Origin: Methylothermaceae bacterium
GTDB lineage: Bacteria; Pseudomonadota; Gammaproteobacteria; Methylococcales; Methylothermaceae
Direction: 5' to 3'
NCBI GenBank assembly: GCA_027024125.1
Contig: JALVSV010000457.1
Location: 1 to 18,315 of the forward strand
Length of the DNA stretch: 18,315 bases
Below, one piece after another: positions 1-6,669 of this stretch. The notes below the pieces were generated by a model, which was not told the DNA's origin, did no database searches, and saw only the letters and a list, made by a program, of their open reading frames with translations. Numbering within the stretch: the first letter of the stretch is position 1; each line of letters begins with the position of its first letter. Position numbers and translations under genes: made by a program.

Positions 1-525
1 CTCCTTCTTTGAGGTCAAAAAGGATTCAGCACTCAGCAGTTGCGCACAGACACGCACAAATTCGACTAATTCGGCAAATGCAGTTTCATCTTCCTCTCCT
101 TCGACCGCCGGATCAAGCTGGGAAATCTGGGTAAAATCCCGCAAAATCTCCTGACCTTGTTTGGGCAGGGACCTTGCCCCCATCAGCCCAAATCCGTACA
201 AAAAACCACGACACCAATGTGCCAGTGCCTCGGCTCGGATGGCCAGAGCAGTTTCATCATCAGGAAGGAGAGGATAAAATTTGAATTGTTCGTCCATCAA
301 AGCCTTGCCCGTGGCCACAAAAAGGCCATCCAAAAGAACGATACAACTTTCACTGACATTTCCCAAAGTATCCCGTAAAACTTCCAAACCCCAAGAGGTC
401 TTTAGATCGGGACAGGCACTCAAGATTCCGGCAATGGCGCCATGGACTTCCGCAGCTGAACTGGTAACACCGGAAACTGTCAAAGCAATGTCGAGTTCGT
501 GATAAAAAGTACTCGGATCTTCCAT
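1..525 (-). CDS. ygfB: UPF0149 family protein (YgfB-like), 3' end cut by window edge
   Basis: Read on the minus strand, an ATG at 525-523 opens a frame that stays open for 175 codons to base 1, so the C-terminus lies outside the window. The product starts MEDPSTFYHELDIALTVSGV and continues through segments such as EVHGAIAGIL, LAHWCRGFLYGFGL and EILRDFTQISQ, followed by an acidic EGEEDE stretch. This is the pattern of the UPF0149 (YgfB/YecA) family, whose YgfB members are about 190 residues, so roughly 15 residues are missing. The GFLYGFG segment with its preceding W and C is a recognisable family feature. No catalytic role is known. In Pseudomonas a YgfB homologue has been linked to regulation of the alpA-dependent cell-lysis and ampDh3 pathway, but transfer of that role here is inference. 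It diverges from the ZapB-like/zapA pair across 67 bp, the usual gammaproteobacterial arrangement. Confidence 0.85.
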   Translation of the reverse strand, partial: MEDPSTFYHELDIALTVSGVTSSAAEVHGAIAGILSACPDLKTSWGLEVLRDTLGNVSESCIVLLDGLFVATGKALMDEQFKFYPLLPDDETALAIRAEALAHWCRGFLYGFGLMGARSLPKQGQEILRDFTQISQLDPAVEGEEDETAFAELVEFVRVCAQLLSAESFLTSKKE

Positions 526-592
526 CGAATGAGGCCTGTGTTTCACAAAATCCTATGCTACCATTCTTATCAATCAGGTTGGAAAATCCACT

Positions 593-817
593 GTGAATGA
601 AATAACCGATCCTGAAACAGCCTTAACGCAACTCAGTAAAACAATCGATCAGCTCACCGAGCTGTGTCTTCGGCTTTCCCGTGAAAATCAACAATTGAAG
701 GCCAAACAGGCTGCTTTGAAGGCAGATCAAGAGCACTATATTTCCCAAACCCGTGGTGCGAGAGAAAAAGTAGCAACGATGCTTGATCGCCTGCAATCCC
801 TCAATCAAAAATCGTGA
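593..817 (+). CDS. TIGR02449 family small coiled-coil protein, ZapB-like
   Basis: A 74-residue, highly charged protein with a GTG start. Residues about 10-70 form one continuous predicted coiled coil, with leucines at heptad spacing (QLTELCLRLSRENQQLKAK) and a closing MLDRLQSLNQ segment. This resembles the TIGR02449 family that sits just upstream of zapA in Pseudomonas and relatives. The stop codon overlaps the zapA GTG start by 4 nt (GTGA at 814-817), implying translational coupling. ZapB of E. coli is likewise a short coiled coil that binds ZapA and builds a layer around the FtsZ ring. Size, coiled coil and coupling to zapA make a division-site role plausible, but that is inference. The GTG start is preceded only by a weak GG-rich Shine-Dalgarno. 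The next in-frame ATG is far inside the coiled coil (near residue 63), so GTG is preferred. Confidence 0.75.
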   Translation: MNEITDPETALTQLSKTIDQLTELCLRLSRENQQLKAKQAALKADQEHYISQTRGAREKVATMLDRLQSLNQKS

Positions 818-1134
818 ACAGTTCCACCACAGATGTTGTCACAGTAAAAATTCTTGGCCGGGAATTCAGATTGCGTTGCCAGCCCGAAGAACGAGATGGC
901 CTTATTGCTGCCAGCCATTATCTGGATCAGGAGATGAGAAGTATCCGGGACGTTGGTACTATCATCGGTATGGAAAGAATCGCCATTATGGCAGCTCTGA
1001 ACATAGCCCATAAACTGATTCAGACGAAGGCAAGCCAGGAGGACATGCAGTCCAGGTTGACTCAACGTCTCCTACAGATCAACGAAACCGTCGTCAGTAC
1101 TCTTGCTGCATCGGAAAAGGCTGACATCGACTAG
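814..1134 (+). CDS. zapA: cell division protein ZapA
   Basis: A 106-residue protein matching ZapA in length and order. The N-terminal globular part has VTVKILGREFRLRC followed by a conserved AASHYLDQEM motif near residues 33-42. The GMERIAIMAALNIAHKL helix leads into the C-terminal dimerising coiled coil (residues about 70-105). ZapA tetramers cross-link and bundle FtsZ protofilaments at the cytoplasmic mid-cell ring. The GTG start overlaps the stop of the coiled-coil gene upstream, so the two are probably co-translated. The 6S RNA gene begins about 34 nt after its stop, a linkage conserved across gammaproteobacteria. The sequence shows nothing unusual apart from the GTG start. Confidence 0.92.
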   Translation: MNSSTTDVVTVKILGREFRLRCQPEERDGLIAASHYLDQEMRSIRDVGTIIGMERIAIMAALNIAHKLIQTKASQEDMQSRLTQRLLQINETVVSTLAASEKADID

Positions 1135-1151
1135 CCAAATCCTGGATTTGG

Positions 1152-1159
1152 TATACAAT
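1152..1159 (+). promoter_or_regulatory. -10 element of probable ssrS (6S RNA) promoter
   Basis: TATACAAT lies 9-16 nt before the predicted 5' end of 6S RNA, a good sigma70 -10 position. No convincing -35 stands at 16-18 nt. A CTGACA at 1121-1126, inside the zapA 3' end, is about 25 nt away and too far. An inverted repeat CCAAAT/ATTTGG (1135-1151) sits between the zapA stop and the -10 box and has no T-run, so it is not a terminator. Confidence 0.45.
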
Positions 1160-1167
1160 TGAAGTTA

Positions 1168-1356
1168 AGTATCCCCTGCAGCGTGCGAAGCATCCTGGGG
1201 TTATCTCTTGAGCCTAATTCAAAACCCAGGGGGTGGAAGATTGGCGAAGGTGTGCAGGTCCACCATAGAGTGGAAAGCCTGATTCGTCACTGAAGCCCCC
1301 ACTTGAACCCTTCGGTTCAAGAGCAAAGGGCTGCTACGGCGCAGGTGGGGGATACG
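1168..1356 (+). ncRNA. ssrS: 6S RNA
   Basis: About 188 nt directly downstream of zapA, the conserved site of ssrS. The ends pair in a closing stem: GTATCCCC at 1169-1176 with GGGGATAC at 1348-1355. Internal landmarks match gammaproteobacterial 6S RNA: a TTGAGCC segment on the 5' side of the central bubble, and on the 3' side a CTTGAACC / GGTTCAAG hairpin followed by GGGCTGC and CGGCGCAGG, the counterpart of the E. coli segment reading CAGCCUGCGGCGGCAUC. 6S RNA mimics an open promoter, sequesters sigma70 RNA polymerase in stationary phase, and is released by synthesis of a short product RNA. Exact ends are estimated from the stem to within a few nucleotides. The gene after it is an EVE-domain gene, not the fau (ygfA) gene that follows ssrS in E. 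coli. Confidence 0.88.
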
Positions 1357-1384
1357 TTTCTGACCTCTTCACTTCATTCATCAA

Positions 1385-1876
1385 ATGAATGCTTCTCATA
1401 ACCGTTACTGGTTGCTGAAATCCGAGCCGTCTGCATTCAGTATCGACGACTTGGCCAACTGCCCGGAACAAACCACTCATTGGGATGGGGTACGTAACTA
1501 CCAGGCACGCAATATGCTTAGGGATCAAATGAAACCGGGTGATCAGGCATTTTTCTATCATTCCAACTGCAGACAACCAGGGATCGTGGGTCTCATGGAA
1601 ATCGTCCGGGAAGGCTACCCCGATCACACTGCATTCGATCCTAAAAGTAATTATTACGATCCCAGAAGTTCACAGGAAAGCCCGCGCTGGTACATGGTGG
1701 ATGTACGTTTGATCACAAAATTCAGACGACCGGTGCCATTGGCGGAGCTAAAAAAACATCCTCAACTCGAAGGGTTGCTGCTGCTCAGGAAGGGTAATCG
1801 GCTTTCCATCTTACCTGTCTCTCCAGATCACTGGGATTTCATCCTCTCCCTGGCCAACTCGGCAAACACTCACTAG
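1385..1876 (+). CDS. EVE domain-containing protein
   Basis: A 163-residue protein that is essentially one EVE domain (PUA/YTH-like fold). Diagnostic motifs are YWLLKSEPSAFSIDDL at the N-terminus, THWDGVRNYQARNMLRD (about 31-47), KPGDQAFFYHSNC (about 50-62), GIVGLMEIVREGYPDHTAFD, and a C-terminal PDHWDFILSLA helix. The conserved W, R-N-Y-Q-A-R and FYHS residues line the pocket that in related proteins binds modified bases, so a nucleic-acid reader role is likely, but the ligand is unknown. Family length is usually 150-160 residues, so it is complete. It starts 28 nt after the 6S RNA; the ribosome binding site is weak. Single-domain EVE proteins at this locus look like housekeeping genes. No restriction or toxin domain is attached. 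Copy A of the intergenic repeat follows 24 nt after the stop. Confidence 0.88.
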   Translation: MNASHNRYWLLKSEPSAFSIDDLANCPEQTTHWDGVRNYQARNMLRDQMKPGDQAFFYHSNCRQPGIVGLMEIVREGYPDHTAFDPKSNYYDPRSSQESPRWYMVDVRLITKFRRPVPLAELKKHPQLEGLLLLRKGNRLSILPVSPDHWDFILSLANSANTH

Positions 1877-1900
1877 CAATATGGTCCCAGATATTGGTAG

Positions 1901-2066
1901 CAGGACTCCGTCATCTATTCTGGACGAGGCAGGTGGTCTGCTTCGAAAAACGCCGTGAATACCTCCCTGTAGGCTCCGCGCCGGCCTCCCTGCCGGCGAG
2001 GCTTTCGAATCACACCACCCGCCTCTTCAATCAACCCTTTACGTGTTTAAATGACGCGGTCCTAGG
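1901..2066 (+). repeat. Palindromic intergenic repeat, copy A (MITE-like, short form)
   Basis: A 166-bp non-coding element. Outer ends read AGGAC-NN-CGTCAT (1902-1914) and ATGACG-NN-GTCCT (2051-2063). An inner terminal repeat GGTGGTCTGCTTCGAAA (1932-1948) is mirrored, with three mismatches, by 2003-2019. Inside is a perfect 7-bp hairpin, CGCCGGC (1979-1985) against GCCGGCG (1992-1998). The reverse complement of 10876-11137 aligns with it end to end, including an identical 32-bp block at 1931-1962, except for about 96 bp absent here. A 9-bp direct repeat TATTGGTAG flanks it (1892-1900 and 2067-2075), as expected of a target-site duplication. It encodes no credible protein. It fills most of the gap between the EVE gene and rpiA. 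I read it as a non-autonomous mobile element; that is inference. Confidence 0.8.
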
Positions 2067-2099
2067 TATTGGTAGGCTCTGCATTGCCAAACTCAACCG

Positions 2100-2127
2100 T
2101 TGGCGGCTATCATCGACGGTTTATTAC
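2100..2127 (+). promoter_or_regulatory. Possible rpiA promoter
   Basis: TTGGCG at 2100-2105 and TATTAC at 2122-2127 are spaced by 16 nt and end 17 nt before the rpiA ATG. Both hexamers match sigma70 consensus only partly (4 of 6 each). The site lies just outside the right-hand direct repeat of copy A, so insertion of that element may have displaced any older upstream control sites. Confidence 0.3.
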
Positions 2128-2144
2128 ATTGACTGGAGACTAAA

Positions 2145-2807
2145 ATGAGCTCAGCAGACGATCTAAAAAGAAAAGCGGCCGAGGCAGCCATGGACTATGT
2201 CCGTGGTATACCGATCTTAGGGGTGGGCACCGGATCGACTGTCAATCATTTCATCGATTTCCTGGCTGATATCAAAGCAGACATCGAAGGAGCAGTTTCA
2301 AGTTCTGAATGCAGTACCGAGCGTTTGAAAAAACTGGGAATACCTGTACTCGATCTCAACGCAGTGGGAGACATTGAAATTTATGTCGATGGAGCAGATG
2401 AAATCAATCCACGTCTGCAGCTCATCAAGGGGGGAGGCGGTGCTTTGACCCGGGAGAAAATCATTGCAGCTGCCAGCCGCAAGTTCGTCTGTATCGCTGA
2501 CGAGGGAAAATACGTGGATGTTCTGGGACGTTTTCCCTTGCCGGTGGAAGTCATCCCCATGGCGCGCAGCTACGTCGCCAGACAAATGGTAAAGCTAGGT
2601 GGACAACCCGAGTGGCGCGAAGGCTTCATCACCGACAACGGCAATGAAATCCTAGATGTCCATAATCTGGAAATCATGCAACCTATTGAAATGGAACAGA
2701 CCATCAACAACATACCCGGGGTCGTCACTGTGGGGATTTTTGCCTTACGTCCGGCTGATGTGGTCCTGCTCGGGACTTCGGAAGGAGTCAAAACCATTAC
2801 CCTTTGA
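2145..2807 (+). CDS. rpiA: ribose-5-phosphate isomerase A
   Basis: A 220-residue protein, against 219 in E. coli. It interconverts ribose 5-phosphate and ribulose 5-phosphate in the non-oxidative pentose phosphate pathway. The phosphate-binding loop [11 protein letters not shown] (26-36), the catalytic DGADEIN (82-88, with D82 and D85) and [12 protein letters not shown] (95-106, with K95 and E104) are all present at the expected spacing. They correspond to E. coli D81, D84, K94 and E103. The ATG has a GGAG Shine-Dalgarno at good distance. It stands alone: repeat copy A lies upstream and a convergent gene lies downstream across a hairpin. In several gammaproteobacteria rpiA lies near the zapA/6S locus, so its location is not surprising. 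Confidence 0.96.
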   Translation: MSSADDLKRKAAEAAMDYVRGIPILGVGTGSTVNHFIDFLADIKADIEGAVSSSECSTERLKKLGIPVLDLNAVGDIEIYVDGADEINPRLQLIKGGGGALTREKIIAAASRKFVCIADEGKYVDVLGRFPLPVEVIPMARSYVARQMVKLGGQPEWREGFITDNGNEILDVHNLEIMQPIEMEQTINNIPGVVTVGIFALRPADVVLLGTSEGVKTITL

Positions 2808-2828
2808 TCTGAATATGATCGTCGATCA

Positions 2829-2859
2829 CTGGCAACACCATGAAAACAGGTGTTGCCAG
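2829..2859. terminator. Convergent hairpin between rpiA and the UPF0182 gene
   Basis: A perfect 11-bp stem, CTGGCAACACC (2829-2839) with GGTGTTGCCAG (2849-2859), encloses a 9-nt loop in the 61-bp gap between two converging genes. On the plus strand a TTTT run starts some 17 nt after the stem rather than directly after it. On the minus strand there is no T-run. Position and stem strength suggest a bidirectional terminator or 3'-end protector, but it is not a canonical intrinsic terminator. Confidence 0.6.
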
Positions 2860-2868
2860 AAGTCGGTT

Positions 2869-5532
2869 TTATAGCCCATTTTTGGCTGGAGCAGGAATGG
2901 GAATCGCAGGGTTGGTCCCTGCGGGACTTCCCATCCTGATCTCCAGCTCCCTCCCTGTCTTTTCCTCCAGCTTCTGTCTGAGCTTGTCGAACGCTTCCTT
3001 AAGTGATCTTTCCATGACCACGACATTACCCATGGAAACAATGATCCGGGTCAATTGTGGAATTTTGGTCTGCCCTGCTGCAATCAGATATACGGGCTGA
3101 ACATAGAGTACAGAATGCCCCACAGGAAGAACGATGATTCTGCCCCGTTTGACCTGAGAGCCCATCTGGTTCCACAGGGTAAAGGCTGCCGAGATCTCAG
3201 GGTTCTGGTCGATCAGGGCATCGATCTGAGCCGGGCCATCCACTTGGACCTCTTTCTTGAAGCGATACACCACGATCTCTGGACGGTATGCACCCTCGAT
3301 CAGATCACGCACTCCTGCGATGGCCAGGGATATCAAATTGTCACGTCCTATGGGTGTAAGAGGACTGATCTGGACGAATGGTTGCAGGTGGGGGTGGGAT
3401 TTTTCCACCAGTTTTACAGTCAGGTAATAAGGCAGTTTGGGCACATCCTTGACCTTCGCGAATTCCCAGGTGTCTGCCTGCTGATAGAAAAGCTCGGGTT
3501 CTCGCTGATGATACTTGGCGAAGATCTCCATCTGCAGACGGAAAAAATCGCGTGGATAACGCAGCTGAGCCTGAAGTACCCGAGGCATAGTATTTATGTT
3601 ACGGAAAAGCCCCGGGAAGGCCCTGTCATAGGCACGAATGATGGGATCCTTGGGATCTGCAATATAAAAATCCACGTGTCCATCATAGGCATCCACGACA
3701 ATTTTGACCGAATTGCGAATGTAGTTGATCTCCAGCTGGCTTTCGCTTTGTCCGCTGTTTGGCAAAACCGTAGGTTTGGACACCGGATACCAGTCAGTGA
3801 TCGTATAGGCATCCATGATCCAATAAATCCTGTCTGCAGTCACCACGGAATAAGGATCGTTGTCCAGAATCAAAAACGGGGTCAGTTCACGGACCCTTTG
3901 TACGATATTCCGGTAAAGTCTGAGGTGGCTATCTTCCTCGATATTGATCGAAAAGAAGATTTTGGGGTCCTGGAACCGTACCGCTGCAATCAGTTTCCTG
4001 AACAGCGATTTGATCTCCACTCCTCCGCCACCATGAAACCTTTGTTTACCCAAGGGGGTGGAAGGCAGTTCCGCGATTTCAAGCCGATTGGGAACGAAGA
4101 TATAAGTCAGATTTTCCTGCCCATAATAGATATCCGGGGTAGCAATATGGAAACCAACCGGTGAATATAGATTCAGATCGCGGATGAACCATTCCATCGG
4201 CCGGTCCCCTTCCTGTGCAGCGGGTGTCATCGCCACACCAAATCCATGGGTATAACGCAGATGCTGGTTCTCCCAGGTTTCGGCTGCTGCCGGTGGAAGA
4301 TTGGCCAAATTCAACTCACGAGTGGCCAGATTGACCTGTTGGACCCTGCCATTGACAAGATAACGGGCCACGTCGACCGGGGAAAACCGGAAATAGGGTC
4401 GTAAACCCTGCAGTTGCTGATAGACGTCATGGAGAAAATTCTCATCCCATACCGGAATATTGGTGAGATACGCTTCCGCCTCTTTGCCTATATCCTCCTC
4501 AGGTGTCAGGCTCACCTGGAAATCCACTGTGCTGGTCTTGTCTATATCATACGCGGCCAACGTCGCTTCAATGTTGCTTTTCATGAAGCGGCCTTCAGTG
4601 GTCACAGGATTAGCCTTGACGATGTACTGCTCCAGCAGTGCAGGGATGGCTTTGATATGACGCAATCCCAGAGCGGTCACAAACACTGCGGTGAATGATA
4701 AACCCAAAGTCACCATCAACTTGTTGCGGTTGTTCGCGTAGGTGATAAAACTGATTGCCGCAGCCAGGAAAGACAGGATGGACAACCAGATCAATGGCAG
4801 GATGTAACGAATTTCCACGAATCCGGGACCAAAAAACACCGGTTCATGGTCGTCCACATAGAGCAGAGAATAGCGATCAAGCATGAAGCCCCAAGTGACG
4901 ATCAGTACGGTCAATAACGCCAAAATGGTGAGATGTACCCTGGCTCCATCTGGGAATTCCTGCTTTGGCCCACCAATAACCTTGTGTTCCACCCAGTAAA
5001 GGACACCGATGGCAACGAAAAGTATGGAGAAGACTGCCAGAAGTCCTTTCTGCAACATCAGGAAAATCGGCAAACGGAAGATATAGAAGGAGATATCATG
5101 TCCATAGAAAGGATCTTCGACCCCAGCGCCGGGGCCGAAGAAGAATACCAAGGCAGATTCCCATTGCTGGAAGAAGGGTGCGGCCAGAATAATTGCCATG
5201 ACCAGTGAAAGGGGAGTATACACTTCCATTGCACCAGTCTGGAATCTATGAACCACGCCTTTTGCAGATGCTTTTCGGTCGCGTATCCCCAGATAACTGG
5301 AAGCAATCCAGAAATTGGCAAAGAACAGGGCGAAGAAGAACAGGGCGACTCCACCGGAAAGAATGAACCGGTAAAGCAGGCGTAACCAGAAATAACCGCC
5401 AAAACCTAGAGAGTTAAACCACCAGAGATCAATCAGGAAGTGGCTCAGCAAGATACCTATCGTCAGCGCCAAAATCGCAAGCGCAAGGATGCCGCTACCA
5501 AGCAATATGCTCAGTCTTTTCCAGTTAGCCAT
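2869..5532 (-). CDS. UPF0182 family integral membrane protein (COG1615)
   Basis: An 887-residue protein. The N-terminal third carries seven hydrophobic segments (roughly 8-30, 50-77, 107-122, 156-178, 200-218, 242-265 and 271-290). The remaining ~590 residues are soluble and probably outside the cytoplasmic membrane. Recognisable family segments include FLIDLWWFNSLGF after the first helix, GHDISFYIFRLPIF before the fourth, NIEATLAAYDID just after the membrane part, and YPRDFFRLQMEIFAKYH and DTWEFAKV in the soluble domain. The topology and length are those of UPF0182, best known from actinobacteria, cyanobacteria and clostridia. Its function is not established. The frame is intact, and the ATG has an AAGG about 12 nt upstream. 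The tail is rich in Pro and Ala (PAGTNPAIPIPAPAKNG). It is a monocistronic gene converging on rpiA, so the context gives no clue to its role. Confidence 0.88.
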   Translation of the reverse strand: MANWKRLSILLGSGILALAILALTIGILLSHFLIDLWWFNSLGFGGYFWLRLLYRFILSGGVALFFFALFFANFWIASSYLGIRDRKASAKGVVHRFQTGAMEVYTPLSLVMAIILAAPFFQQWESALVFFFGPGAGVEDPFYGHDISFYIFRLPIFLMLQKGLLAVFSILFVAIGVLYWVEHKVIGGPKQEFPDGARVHLTILALLTVLIVTWGFMLDRYSLLYVDDHEPVFFGPGFVEIRYILPLIWLSILSFLAAAISFITYANNRNKLMVTLGLSFTAVFVTALGLRHIKAIPALLEQYIVKANPVTTEGRFMKSNIEATLAAYDIDKTSTVDFQVSLTPEEDIGKEAEAYLTNIPVWDENFLHDVYQQLQGLRPYFRFSPVDVARYLVNGRVQQVNLATRELNLANLPPAAAETWENQHLRYTHGFGVAMTPAAQEGDRPMEWFIRDLNLYSPVGFHIATPDIYYGQENLTYIFVPNRLEIAELPSTPLGKQRFHGGGGVEIKSLFRKLIAAVRFQDPKIFFSINIEEDSHLRLYRNIVQRVRELTPFLILDNDPYSVVTADRIYWIMDAYTITDWYPVSKPTVLPNSGQSESQLEINYIRNSVKIVVDAYDGHVDFYIADPKDPIIRAYDRAFPGLFRNINTMPRVLQAQLRYPRDFFRLQMEIFAKYHQREPELFYQQADTWEFAKVKDVPKLPYYLTVKLVEKSHPHLQPFVQISPLTPIGRDNLISLAIAGVRDLIEGAYRPEIVVYRFKKEVQVDGPAQIDALIDQNPEISAAFTLWNQMGSQVKRGRIIVLPVGHSVLYVQPVYLIAAGQTKIPQLTRIIVSMGNVVVMERSLKEAFDKLRQKLEEKTGRELEIRMGSPAGTNPAIPIPAPAKNGL

Positions 5533-5578
5533 AAATGAACCTTGTTGTTGTCTACGCGTTATCCCAAGGAGAAGTAAG

Positions 5579-5584
5579 ATAATA
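5579..5584 (-). promoter_or_regulatory. Possible -10 box for the UPF0182 gene
   Basis: On the minus strand TATTAT (5584-5579) stands about 47 nt upstream of the UPF0182 ATG. No good -35 is found at 16-18 nt; the best is CTTGTT at 15 nt. The 199-bp gap between this gene and the slyD-like gene otherwise holds one hairpin at 5687-5709. Confidence 0.25.
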
Positions 5585-5686
5585 CGTCACTGCTGTGGAA
5601 ACAAGGACAACCCACCTGGTGGGAAGATAAATCGGCTGTAGCCAGGGCAGGATAACGTGAGTGTGATAGGGATCTTGGAGGGTGGA

Positions 5687-5709
5687 GGTGGGGAAGGGCA
5701 TTCCCCACC
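5687..5709 (-). terminator. Hairpin downstream of the slyD-like gene
   Basis: A perfect 9-bp stem, GGTGGGGAA (5687-5695) with TTCCCCACC (5701-5709), and a 5-nt loop, 22 nt after the stop of the minus-strand slyD gene. It lacks a T-run on the minus strand, so it may be a 3'-end stabiliser or a weak terminator. Confidence 0.4.
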
Positions 5710-5731
5710 GTGTCAGGCAAGACGAAATGAT

Positions 5732-6193
5732 TCAGTGGACGTGGCCGTGCGCCAATTCCTCTTCGGTGGCGTTGCGGATTTCGGTGATATCCACAGAAAA
5801 ATGCAATGTTTGGCCTGCGAGAGGATGATTTCCATCTACCACAACTTCATCCCCTTCAACCTTGACTACAGTAAGAATCTGCATTCCATTAGGGGTTTGA
5901 GCCTGAAATTGCATCCCTGGCTCGATCTTGTCCACACCCTCGAATGCATTACGGGGTACAGATTGGATCAGCGATTCATTACGCTCTCCGTAAGCTTCTT
6001 CGGGTGCCACTTCGACCTCGAGGTGCTCACCGCTGTCTTTACCCTCAAGGGCTTTCTCCAAGCCGGAGATGATGTTCCCGGCGCCGTGTAGATAGGTCAG
6101 AGGATCACGTCCTTCGGAGCTGTCTATGATCTCGCCGGCGTCGTTTTTCAACGTATAGTGAAATGAAACAACTTTATTTTCAGAAATCTGCAT
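5732..6193 (-). CDS. slyD: FKBP-type peptidyl-prolyl cis-trans isomerase, SlyD-like
   Basis: A 153-residue cytoplasmic protein. Residues 1-70 begin the FKBP domain (VVSFHYTLKNDAGEIIDSS, then DPLTYLHGAGNIISGLEKAL). Residues about 70-125 are the inserted IF chaperone flap (EAYGERNESLIQSVPRNAF). The chain then returns to the FKBP domain with the family signature VVVDGNHPLAGQTLHFSV and ends IRNATEEELAHGHVH. It therefore stops where E. coli SlyD begins its long His/Cys-rich metal-binding tail. Prolyl isomerase and chaperone activity are expected, but a nickel-supply role in hydrogenase assembly is less likely. The ATG has only a distant AAAGG upstream. It diverges from mnmG across the origin-like interval. 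Confidence 0.93.
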   Translation of the reverse strand: MQISENKVVSFHYTLKNDAGEIIDSSEGRDPLTYLHGAGNIISGLEKALEGKDSGEHLEVEVAPEEAYGERNESLIQSVPRNAFEGVDKIEPGMQFQAQTPNGMQILTVVKVEGDEVVVDGNHPLAGQTLHFSVDITEIRNATEEELAHGHVH

Positions 6194-6305
6194 ATAGGGA
6201 AACCTTTGGGACTCTACTAGTGTAAAAATCGCATCATACCCTTACCAATGTAAAAACCCAAAATATTTTTCCAACAGTTGTTGCCTGCTACGCATTCGAC
6301 ATGTT

Positions 6306-6349
6306 TGTTCATAAGTGTGTGGACAACCACCCTGTAATAGGGTGGATAA
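6306..6349 (-). promoter_or_regulatory. Cluster of three DnaA-box-like sites around a hairpin
   Basis: Three 9-mers in the same orientation, TTATGAACA (6306-6314), TTGTCCACA (6318-6326) and TTATCCACC (6341-6349), are packed in 44 bp. A perfect 7-bp hairpin CCACCCT/AGGGTGG (6327-6333 and 6339-6345) lies between the second and third and overlaps the third. Close, same-strand packing is typical of DnaA assembly regions. Confidence 0.5.
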
Positions 6350-6652
6350 ACTTTTCCCCCAATTCATCCACAGCTTTCCCGCTCTCATCCCCAATGTTAC
6401 AGACAAAATCATAATCAAATAACCCATTGATAATAAATAGGAAATAGGGTTACCCACATCATTCCGATCGATTAACAATAAATATATTTCTTTCTCTTAA
6501 ACAAAGAGATTATAGAAACCTACGGTGAATGATCGTGTCTCCACCCCAAAAATCAGCGTACCGAACCAACACCTGGACGAAATCGCGTCCGGACAATGGA
6601 CGTCTCGGACTTGATTTCATTTCTGCTACGATGAAGTGCTCCCGCAAGGCTG

Positions 6653-6669
6653 TATAATGTTTGTCCACA
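6653..6669 (+). promoter_or_regulatory. mnmG promoter -10 box with adjacent DnaA-box-like site
   Basis: A perfect TATAAT (6653-6658) stands 36 nt before the mnmG ATG, placing the transcript start near 6665. No convincing -35 is present at 16-18 nt. TTGTCCACA (6661-6669), one base from a DnaA box, covers the predicted start site, so DnaA could both occlude this promoter and bind the origin. In E. coli transcription of gidA away from oriC affects initiation, which makes the overlap of interest. Confidence 0.55.

Noticed and set aside
3055..4164. A 369-codon open frame on the plus strand inside the UPF0182 gene
   Set aside because: It lies wholly antisense to a convincing 887-residue gene, has low-complexity His/Ile-rich content and resembles no known protein; it is a coding shadow.
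6242..6478. A 78-codon minus-strand frame in the slyD-mnmG gap
   Set aside because: It overlaps the DnaA-box cluster and AT-rich DNA, has no good ribosome binding site and no recognisable protein features.
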